A stretch of DNA of 6,117 nucleotides. It comes from Rickettsiales bacterium (GTDB lineage Bacteria > Pseudomonadota > Alphaproteobacteria > Rickettsiales > UBA1997). A program made the position numbers and the translations under genes. Numbering within the stretch: position 1 is the stretch's first letter; each line of letters opens with the position of its first letter. The stretch lies in assembly GCA_947505885.1 (NCBI GenBank), contig CANNMN010000084.1:1-6117 (forward strand), in the 5' to 3' direction. Below the pieces are notes generated by a model, which worked only from the letters and a program-made list of their open reading frames with translations, had not been told where the DNA came from and searched no databases. Positions 1-4,791 of the stretch are shown one piece after another.

Positions 1-428
1 CCAGGGGCATTGAGTTCGCCGTAACCGGAAAAATAACTGAGAAATGGCAAACGATTGCTAGCTACGCTTTCCAAGAGGCCGTCGTTACCAATGCCACAAA
101 AAATTATGTCGCGGGTAACAAAGTTGCTCTCGTGCCGCACAACACTTTCGCGCTTTGGAATAAATACGACTTCACCTCGGCCTGGTCTAGTGGCCTTGGG
201 ATTGTTAGCCAATCCGACCAATTCGCCGATGCTAATAACTCAGTAAGGCTAAAAGGATTTACCAGATTTGACGGCGCAGTTTACTACAAAATCAGCCCTT
301 CGCACCGCTTGCAGATAAATGTCGAAAATATTTTTGATCTTGGCTACGCGCAAACTGCGCACAGTTCTACCAACATTCTTCCTGGTTCGCCAAGAGCATT
401 CAAAGCTGCTTTGATTACGGATTTTTAA
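1..428 (+). CDS. TonB-dependent siderophore receptor, C-terminal part (5' end outside window)
   Basis: Outer-membrane beta-barrel receptor that imports ferric siderophores or similar ligands using TonB energy. The open frame starts at base 3 and gives 141 residues to the TAA at 426-428; the plug domain and most of the barrel lie upstream of the window. The visible part has the typical end of the family: RGIEF at the start of a strand, then a Trp- and Tyr-bearing strand (KWQTIASYAF), then the GNKVALVPHNTFALWNKYDF stretch matching the usual 'G..v..vP.ht..lw..Y', then YYKISPSHRLQINVENIFD, and a C-terminal Phe (ALITDF) as needed for BAM-dependent insertion. A PepSY-TM gene follows after 43 nt, the common partner of such receptors, which supports an iron-uptake role. 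The ligand cannot be told from this fragment, and any Fur box would be upstream of the window. A heme or other TonB receptor is possible but less like the motifs seen. Confidence 0.9.
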   Translation, partial: RGIEFAVTGKITEKWQTIASYAFQEAVVTNATKNYVAGNKVALVPHNTFALWNKYDFTSAWSSGLGIVSQSDQFADANNSVRLKGFTRFDGAVYYKISPSHRLQINVENIFDLGYAQTAHSSTNILPGSPRAFKAALITDF

Positions 429-471
429 TCTGGACGTTGAACATCGGTTTTATTACTTAACCAAATAATTT

Positions 472-1272
472 TTGAAAAAATTCTTTAAAAAACTTCATCT
501 TTATTTTGCTTTAGCGCTGTGCATTCCTTTGATTTTACAGGGTTTAACCGGCGCAGCTTTAGTTTTTCAGCACGAAATTTCTGACGCGATTTTGCGTAAA
601 AATTATAATTTTTCTGAAGGGCAAAAAGCTGAAGAGATTTTGTTAATTGGGGCGGGAAAAAAAATCGCACCGCCGGAATTTGTTTTTCAGTCAGTAAAAA
701 TCTCCGCCGCTGCAAGTCTGCGTTTTAGCAAAAATGGCGAGAAGAAAGAATGGATCGAAGTCTTGCTAGATCCAGTCTCGCTCGATGTTTTAGAAATCAG
801 AAATCCAGACAAAAACTTTTTTAAAATCGTAAAAAAATTTCACGAGAATTTGTTGCTGCCCAAAGAAATCGGCAAAAATATTGTCGGAATTTTTGGCGTT
901 GTAATGCTCTTCATGTGCGTCAGTGGATTGGTAATTTGGTGGCCGAAACAAAAATTCTCACGTCAGGCCTTCACTTTTAAATTTGCTGCAAAGGGCAGGC
1001 AATTTCATCGTGGCCTGCACGGAGCGGTAGGTTTTTGGTTTTTGATCCCGCTTACTCTCACAAGCATTACAGGCATTTACTTAATTTATTTCAAAGAGCC
1101 TGGCTCAAATAAAATTTGGCACGCAATTCACGAAGGCACTGTGCTTGGACTATCTTCCAAGATCGAAGTTTTTCTTGTTGGATTCTTGCCGCTGCTTTTT
1201 TCAATCACTGGAATCTGGTTGTGGCTGATTAAAAAAAGAGACAAAAAAATTTCTGTCATTCGAGCAAAATAA
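472..1272 (+). CDS. PepSY-associated transmembrane (PepSY-TM) protein, iron-uptake partner
   Basis: Inner-membrane protein of the PepSY-TM family (PiuB-like, 'iron-regulated membrane protein'), often next to TonB-dependent siderophore receptors and proposed to help release or reduce the imported iron. Its 266 residues show four hydrophobic helices at about 9-31, 134-156, 184-206 and 230-252. A polar periplasmic segment lies between helices 1 and 2. Family-type histidines are present: LH at 8-9, FQHE around 34, KKFHENLLLP near 124, FHRGLHG at 178-184 and WHAIHEGT at 216-223; helix 2 ends in VIWWP. The TTG start is nearly forced: an in-frame TAA lies at 466-468, and the next Met (145) is inside helix 2. 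No Shine-Dalgarno is visible. It probably shares a transcript with the receptor 43 nt upstream. The last codons (IRAK) fall in sequence resembling the repeat at 1277-1299. The family is clear; the exact biochemical role is not established. Confidence 0.88.
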   Translation: MKKFFKKLHLYFALALCIPLILQGLTGAALVFQHEISDAILRKNYNFSEGQKAEEILLIGAGKKIAPPEFVFQSVKISAAASLRFSKNGEKKEWIEVLLDPVSLDVLEIRNPDKNFFKIVKKFHENLLLPKEIGKNIVGIFGVVMLFMCVSGLVIWWPKQKFSRQAFTFKFAAKGRQFHRGLHGAVGFWFLIPLTLTSITGIYLIYFKEPGSNKIWHAIHEGTVLGLSSKIEVFLVGFLPLLFSITGIWLWLIKKRDKKISVIRAK

Positions 1273-1299
1273 TTTCGTTATTCGAGCGAAGTCGAGACC
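1255..1299. repeat. short interspersed repeat, two partial direct copies
   Basis: Bases 1255-1266 (gtcattcgagca) and 1277-1288 (gttattcgagcg) match at 10 of 12 positions. The second copy continues as gaagtcgagacc to 1299. It resembles the 'attcgagcgaagtcgaga' type of short repeat that I recall as scattered through intergenic regions of many bacterial genomes. The first copy lies inside the 3' end of the PepSY-TM gene and supplies its last codons and stop region. A related copy is at 4624-4642 (15 of 19 bases match 1281-1299). The copy number in the genome cannot be judged from this window. Confidence 0.5.
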
Positions 1300-1378
1300 A
1301 AGTTTTTCAATTTTTTTGCCCAAAATTTAAGCTCCTCTTAAGCATTGGCCTTGTTGAATGCGCAGGTGTTTTCCTAAG

Positions 1379-1408
1379 ATTTTGGCCTCGAGGCCAAAAT
1401 TCAGTTTT
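1379..1408 (+). terminator. Candidate intrinsic terminator after the PepSY-TM gene
   Basis: Bases 1379-1400 form a perfect 22-bp palindrome centred on ggcctcgaggcc. As RNA this is a 9-bp stem (attttggcc/ggccaaaat) with a UCGA tetraloop. A run of six T at 1403-1408 follows after a few bases. The stem has only four G-C pairs and the T-run is offset by tcag, so it is a modest terminator at best; because the stem is symmetric, a DNA-binding site is an alternative. It is about 107 nt beyond the stop codon at 1272, consistent with ending the iron-uptake transcript. Confidence 0.45.
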
Positions 1409-1441
1409 TTAGAGGTTTTTCCAACGCGCATTTTCTTTGTC

Positions 1442-1487
1442 AGAATTTTTTCGAGAATTATTTTTCGCTTAATTCTACAAAAATTCT
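1442..1487 (+). other. Long two-part hairpin upstream of the outer-membrane protein gene
   Basis: Outer stem agaattttt (1442-1450) pairs with aaaaattct (1479-1487), 9 bp. After a small internal loop (tcg against ac), inner stem agaatta (1454-1460) pairs with taattct (1470-1476), 7 bp, leaving a 9-nt loop, tttttcgct. All stem pairs are Watson-Crick. The structure ends 40 nt before the ATG at 1528, so it may sit in the 5' untranslated region or over the promoter. The pairing is seen directly; a function is inference, since AT-rich DNA yields such pairings more easily. Confidence 0.4.
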
Positions 1488-1527
1488 CCCCGTCACACCA
1501 GTCAGGGTTTAGATCAACATTAAAAAC

Positions 1528-2337
1528 ATGAAAAAATTATTATTTGGATTTTGCGCGCTGATTTTTTTCGCTCAAAATTCTTCTGCCGCAGAAAATAATT
1601 TGCAGATGTTCAATACCCTCTCAGACACCGGTGGAAGTGCATTTGGCAATAAAGTAGAGAAGCAGGTTTTGAATAGTTTTATCGAAAAACCTTTGTCGAA
1701 TAAAATGTCGGTTGGGTCGATTACTCAACTTAGCCGCATTGATTCAAAAAGTATAAATTACCGCGATGCTTACGCGATTAACTCACTCGAATTTTTCAAT
1801 CGTTACAAATTTTTTAGTCACGAAAAGTTGGGCATAATAATGCACAGCGCCTTCAAACTTCCGGGTATTTATAACGAAAATAAATATCTCGGATTAATGC
1901 AGCAGCAACCAGATTACGAGCTACGATTTTTGTTCGCTTACAACATGTCGGATCGTTTGGTGAATGTGATTACGCGCAATGAAACTCCATACTTCGCACG
2001 CGCCGAATTTGCTTACCGCAGAAGATTCAGCAATCCATTTGACGAAGCGCGATTTGCTTTTTTGAGCGGTTTTAAAATCAATCAGGATTTCTCATTTTTA
2101 TTTCAAGATAACATCACCTGGAATCTTGTGCGCGCTGCTGACAAGAGTAATAACAGCAATACAAATTTCGGCGCATTTGATGCGGCAAAAAATGCTAACA
2201 ACATGGCCACATTTTCTTTGATGTATCATCTCAACAAAGACACCGCATTGCAATTTGGTTACGTTAAAAGATTAAGTGGCAATGCTCCTTTTTATGAAAG
2301 TCGCGGTGTTTTGGTTGGGTTGTGGAATAGTTTCTGA
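1528..2337 (+). CDS. Outer-membrane beta-barrel protein of unknown function
   Basis: I do not recognise a specific family. The 269-residue product begins with a clear Sec signal peptide: MKK, a hydrophobic core LLFGFCALIFFAQ, and a likely cleavage after Ala20 or Ala21 (SSA-A-E). The mature part alternates polar and hydrophobic/aromatic residues in strand-like stretches, for example LEFFNRYKFF (87-96), ELRFLFAYNM (131-140), FARAEFAYRR (156-165), TFSLMYHL (228-235) and TALQFGYVKR (239-248). It ends in RGVLVGLWNSF with C-terminal Phe, the signal for BAM assembly. Mature size, about 248 residues, would suit a small barrel of roughly 10-12 strands. No SD is seen; the only in-frame early Met with a proper leader is 1528. 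The next gene, gshA, starts 35 nt downstream without a clear promoter or terminator between them, so co-transcription is possible although no functional link is apparent. Confidence 0.8.
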   Translation: MKKLLFGFCALIFFAQNSSAAENNLQMFNTLSDTGGSAFGNKVEKQVLNSFIEKPLSNKMSVGSITQLSRIDSKSINYRDAYAINSLEFFNRYKFFSHEKLGIIMHSAFKLPGIYNENKYLGLMQQQPDYELRFLFAYNMSDRLVNVITRNETPYFARAEFAYRRRFSNPFDEARFAFLSGFKINQDFSFLFQDNITWNLVRAADKSNNSNTNFGAFDAAKNANNMATFSLMYHLNKDTALQFGYVKRLSGNAPFYESRGVLVGLWNSF

Positions 2338-2372
2338 AGTATAGATTTTTGGCATTAATCAATGTCTAAGAG

Positions 2373-3575
2373 ATGCAGAAAATAACTGAAATACTAGCTC
2401 AAAAAATTTCCGAAAATCGTGAAAAAATTTCTGATTTTTTTGCAAAAAAATTTACTGCTACTCCACCGCTTTTTTATAACTCAGTCGATTTGCGTCACAA
2501 TGGAGTAAAGATTGCGCCAGTTGACACCAATTGCTTCCCCGCCGGTTTTAACAACCTTTCCAAAGACTCAAAAGCAGAGGCAAAAAAAATTGCTGACGAG
2601 TTTTTGAAGAAATATTTTCCGAGTGCAAAAAAGATTTTAATTGTTCCAGAAAGTCACACTCGCAATTTGCGCTACTGGCAAAATGTCAAAAATCTGCAGG
2701 AAATTCTGTCGGAAAAGCGCGAAGTAAAAATTGGTACGCTGATCCCGGAAGTGATCGACGAGATTTCTTTTGAACTGGAGGGGGGTGGTGAAGTTGCTGT
2801 TTATCCGGCACAAAAAAATATCGGCGAAGCTGATCTGATCGTTCTTAATAATGACTTAACAAGTGGTGTTCCAGAAATTTTAGCAAAGGCCACGGCACCA
2901 GTAATTCCAGCGCTTGCGATGGGGTGGCATTCTCGCACAAAATCAAATCACTTTACGATTTACAATCAGCTTGCGGAAGAATTGGCGGGAATTTTAGGGA
3001 TCGATCCTTGGCTGATTTCTTCAATGCATCGCTCTTGTGATGGCGTGAATTTTAAAGAGAAAAAGAGAATTGAAAAGTTGGCGGAATATGTTGATGAATT
3101 GATCGAAAATTTACGTAAAAAATATGCCGAATATGGAATTGACGGAGATCCTTACTGTTACATTAAAGCCGACAACGGAACTTACGGAATTGCGGTCTGG
3201 CCAGTTTTTTCCGGACAAGAAGTTTTGGAAATAAACAAAAAAGAGCGTAATAAAATGAGTATGCTGAAGGGTTCGGTGCGAACGCAAAAAGTAATGATTC
3301 AAGAAGGCATTAAAACTAACGACAGAATTGACGGCAAGATCGCCGAGCCAATGATTTACTTAATCGGCGGCGAAGTTGTAGGAAATCTTTTTCGTGCCAA
3401 CGAAATGCGTGACGAAAAAATTAGTTTAAATGCCACTGGCGCTAATTTTTTTGATTTAAAAAATTTGGAAGAAAATCAACTCGCGCTTGGTTTAGAAAAA
3501 AATAAAATTCCCGAAGTTTATTCACTAATCGCAAGACTTGCCGCCCTTGCTTCTTCAATTGAAAATTCAAAATGA
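2373..3575 (+). CDS. gshA: Glutamate-cysteine ligase, proteobacterial GshA type
   Basis: Catalyses ATP-dependent joining of L-cysteine to the gamma-carboxyl of L-glutamate, the first step of glutathione synthesis, in the cytoplasm. The 400-residue length and motifs match the family first described from Acidithiobacillus (Thiobacillus) ferrooxidans, distinct from the E. coli and plant-type enzymes. Seen in order: SVDLRHNGVKIAPVDTNCFP (37-56) followed by AGFNNL (57-62), VPESHTRNLRYWQNV (91-105), MGWHSRTKSNHF (183-194), an ATP-grasp-like YIKADNGTYGIAVWPV (263-278), and IAEPMIYLIGGEVVGNLFRA (323-342). The motifs appear intact from end to end. AAGAG abuts the ATG with no spacing, so it cannot act as a normal SD. 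It starts 35 nt after the barrel gene and overlaps the next gene by ATGA (3572-3575), indicating tight co-translation with a gamma-glutamyl hydrolase. No glutathione synthetase gene is in the window. A relaxed amino-acid acceptor is possible and cannot be excluded from sequence. Confidence 0.88.
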   Translation: MQKITEILAQKISENREKISDFFAKKFTATPPLFYNSVDLRHNGVKIAPVDTNCFPAGFNNLSKDSKAEAKKIADEFLKKYFPSAKKILIVPESHTRNLRYWQNVKNLQEILSEKREVKIGTLIPEVIDEISFELEGGGEVAVYPAQKNIGEADLIVLNNDLTSGVPEILAKATAPVIPALAMGWHSRTKSNHFTIYNQLAEELAGILGIDPWLISSMHRSCDGVNFKEKKRIEKLAEYVDELIENLRKKYAEYGIDGDPYCYIKADNGTYGIAVWPVFSGQEVLEINKKERNKMSMLKGSVRTQKVMIQEGIKTNDRIDGKIAEPMIYLIGGEVVGNLFRANEMRDEKISLNATGANFFDLKNLEENQLALGLEKNKIPEVYSLIARLAALASSIENSK

Positions 3576-4324
3576 ACAAAATTTCTCGCCCATTAATTGG
3601 CATTGTGCCTGACTATAAAGAGGGCTGTAAGAACGGATATTCAATAAGAAATTATTACGCCCTATGCACTAATTATGTTGAGATGATTAATCAGACTGGA
3701 GGCTCGGCAATAATACTTACCTACGATTATAATTTGATCGATTTTTACCTAGAAAATCTTGACGGCTTGATGATTGTCGGGGGTTATTTTGACATTCATC
3801 CGAAGCGCTACGGCGAAGAAGAAATTCATCCAACGGTGAAGTTAAATGATGTTCGCGAGGAATTCGAATTTGAGATTGGATCGAGATTTTTTGAGACCAA
3901 AATCCCGGTTCTTGGAATTTGTAACGGCATGCAATTAATTAATGTTTTGCACGGTGGCACGGTTTTTCAGCACCTTCTTGATGATGGGAAATTTATTGAT
4001 CACGAACAAAGTCATGTCGAAGGATTTAATAGTTACTGCACTCCGTATCATGAAGTAGAAATAGCCAAAGATTCACAACTTTTTAAAATTGTTGGCGAAG
4101 AAAAAATCAAAACTAACTCTTCACATCACCAGGCGTCAAAAAAGGTGGGGTTAGGGCTGGTGGCATCTGGGTACGCTTCAGATGGCGTTATCGAAGCAAT
4201 TGAAAAGCCTAATCACCCGTTTTGTCTTGGGGTGCAGTGGCATCCAGAGTTTAATACCTCGACAGCGGATAAAAAAATTTTTGAGGCTTTTGTCGATGCG
4301 GCTAAATTGAAAGCAAATCGGTGA
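3572..4324 (+). CDS. Gamma-glutamyl hydrolase, class-I GATase-like (peptidase C26, PuuD-type)
   Basis: Cytoplasmic cysteine hydrolase of the family that includes PuuD (gamma-glutamyl-GABA hydrolase) and cuts gamma-glutamyl amide bonds. Length 250 is usual. Visible motifs: PLIGIVPDY at the N-terminus, oxyanion region LDGLMIVGGYFDIHPKRYGE (63-82), nucleophile elbow VLGICNGMQLINVLHGGT with Cys117, TNSSHHQA (181-188), and the closing catalytic LGVQWHPEF with His224 and Glu226. All three catalytic residues are present, so it should be active. There is no ammonia-accepting synthetase partner, which argues against an amidotransferase subunit. The start ATG overlaps the gshA stop as ATGA; no separate SD is seen, so translation is probably coupled. 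The context suggests a substrate made by or derived from GshA (gamma-Glu-Cys, glutathione or another gamma-glutamyl compound); this is inference. Its 3' end overlaps the convergent minus-strand gene by 23 nt. Confidence 0.87.
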   Translation: MNKISRPLIGIVPDYKEGCKNGYSIRNYYALCTNYVEMINQTGGSAIILTYDYNLIDFYLENLDGLMIVGGYFDIHPKRYGEEEIHPTVKLNDVREEFEFEIGSRFFETKIPVLGICNGMQLINVLHGGTVFQHLLDDGKFIDHEQSHVEGFNSYCTPYHEVEIAKDSQLFKIVGEEKIKTNSSHHQASKKVGLGLVASGYASDGVIEAIEKPNHPFCLGVQWHPEFNTSTADKKIFEAFVDAAKLKANR

Positions 4325-4583
4325 TTAAAAGCAGTACGGAAACCAGATAAGAAATCAGCAGCAGCGAAATAAAGAAGGATAAGAATTCAAGCCAGGCCAG
4401 AGAGACTAATCTTTCTGAGAATTTGATCGAGAGCACCATGAATCCGCTTAGAAAAAGAACTGCAGAGTAGATGATGGCAAAAAATCCTTCAGCAAAAAAT
4501 CCCGCTAAAAAAAATAATCCGTAAAGGAAAATTATTGGAACTAGGAACTTGATTAGAGCAGTGACGATTGGATCGTTTTTCAT
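4302..4583 (-). CDS. Small membrane protein, possible short MnhB (Mrp antiporter subunit B) relative
   Basis: The 93-residue product is almost wholly hydrophobic, with helices at about 9-28, 33-53 and 63-88. The N-terminal pattern NDPIVTALIKFLVPIIFLYG resembles the start of MnhB/MrpB subunits of Na+/H+ antiporters ('..tvtrllvPlilllGlY'), and the following FFAEGFFAIIYSAVLFLSGF sits where MnhB has its 'PGGGFQ.G' motif. Here that glycine-rich motif is not kept, and the protein is shorter than the usual 140 or so residues. No other mrp genes are in the window. It may be a diverged stand-alone subunit, a truncated remnant, or an unrelated membrane protein; the family assignment rests on pattern memory only. 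The ATG at 4583 has no SD (upstream, read on its own strand, is caagtttataa). Its last 23 nt overlap the end of the hydrolase gene tail-to-tail, so the two transcripts would be antisense to each other there. Confidence 0.5.
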   Translation of the reverse strand: MKNDPIVTALIKFLVPIIFLYGLFFLAGFFAEGFFAIIYSAVLFLSGFMVLSIKFSERLVSLAWLEFLSFFISLLLISYLVSVLLLITDLLSI

Positions 4584-4734
4584 TTATAAACTTGGTTCAA
4601 GAAATCGAACTTAAATTTCTTTGGTCGAGCGGGGTTGAGACCTCATGAGTTACTATGATGGTTTTCCTAACTTCGACTACGTTTGACCGGTCAAGGGTAT
4701 AAATCGAAGAATATTTAATGAATAAAAATGGCGC
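4584..4734. other. Spacer upstream of the small membrane protein gene, no gene seen
   Basis: This stretch lies between the start of the minus-strand membrane protein gene and the pilin terminator. It contains an inverted pair aagaaat/atttctt (4599-4605 with 4615-4621), the wobble-rich inverted repeat at 4623-4688 and a perfect 12-bp palindrome, ttgaccggtcaa, at 4683-4694. The promoter of the membrane protein gene should lie here. Read on the minus strand the palindrome gives TTGACC, but the -10 position 17-18 nt on is poor, so I do not call it. Confidence 0.5.
4623..4688 (+). repeat. Imperfect inverted repeat with wobble pairs on the + strand
   Basis: The left arm at 4623-4639 (ggtcgagcggggttgag) pairs with 4672-4688 (read from ttcgactacgtttgacc). 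Position by position I count 11 Watson-Crick pairs, 5 G-U pairs and one G-A mismatch over 17 positions, all wobbles being valid only in plus-strand RNA; the loop is about 32 nt. The left arm with its flank matches the repeat at 1281-1299 in 15 of 19 bases, so this may be a head-to-head pair of diverged repeat copies. No T-run follows, so it is not an intrinsic terminator. Confidence 0.45.
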
Positions 4735-4772
4735 AATAAAAAACCCCGCCACCCTTGCGGATGACGGGGTTT
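4735..4772 (-). terminator. Strong intrinsic terminator of the pilin gene
   Basis: On the minus strand, the stem runs from 4772 down to 4759 and back from 4754 to 4741: aaaccccg, t, catcc, loop gcaa, gggtg, g, cggggttt. This is 14 continuous pairs including two U-G wobbles (4764 with 4749, 4761 with 4752), closed by a GNRA-type GCAA tetraloop and followed by a U6 run (4743-4738). On the plus strand the two wobbles become C-A mismatches and the trailing T-run is short, so it is built for the minus strand. It begins 19 nt after the pilin stop codon. Confidence 0.9.
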
Positions 4773-4791
4773 GAATAAGTTTTAGGCTCTA

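Larger units (their letters stand above)
1273..1527. other. Intergenic spacer, 255 nt, structured, no gene seen
   Basis: Spacer between the PepSY-TM gene and the outer-membrane protein gene, with no credible ORF. From left to right it holds the repeat copy at 1277-1299, an outer inverted pair aatgcgc/gcgcatt (1357-1363 with 1426-1432), a palindromic hairpin at 1379-1400 and a second long hairpin at 1442-1487. The promoter of the downstream gene should be here. TTGTCA at 1438-1443 could be a -35 box, but no good -10 lies 17 nt on, so no promoter is called. Confidence 0.6.

Noticed and set aside
55..246. Plus-strand ORF of 63 codons overlapping the receptor
   Set aside because: Different frame from the receptor, whose frame carries the conserved TonB-receptor end.
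485..715. Minus-strand ORF of 76 codons inside the PepSY-TM gene
   Set aside because: Lies opposite a clear membrane protein, has no recognisable motif and looks like a shadow of the coding strand.
2340..2345. TATAGA before gshA as a -10 box
   Set aside because: No acceptable -35 at 16-18 nt upstream; the nearest TTG-containing hexamers are at the wrong spacing.
3111..3302. Minus-strand ORF of 63 codons inside gshA
   Set aside because: Opposite highly conserved GshA motifs; no independent signal for a gene.
4683..4694. Palindrome ttgaccggtcaa as a -35 box or operator
   Set aside because: Neither strand shows a decent -10 at 16-18 nt; the left half is also part of the 4623-4688 inverted repeat. 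Kept only as a note in the spacer entry.
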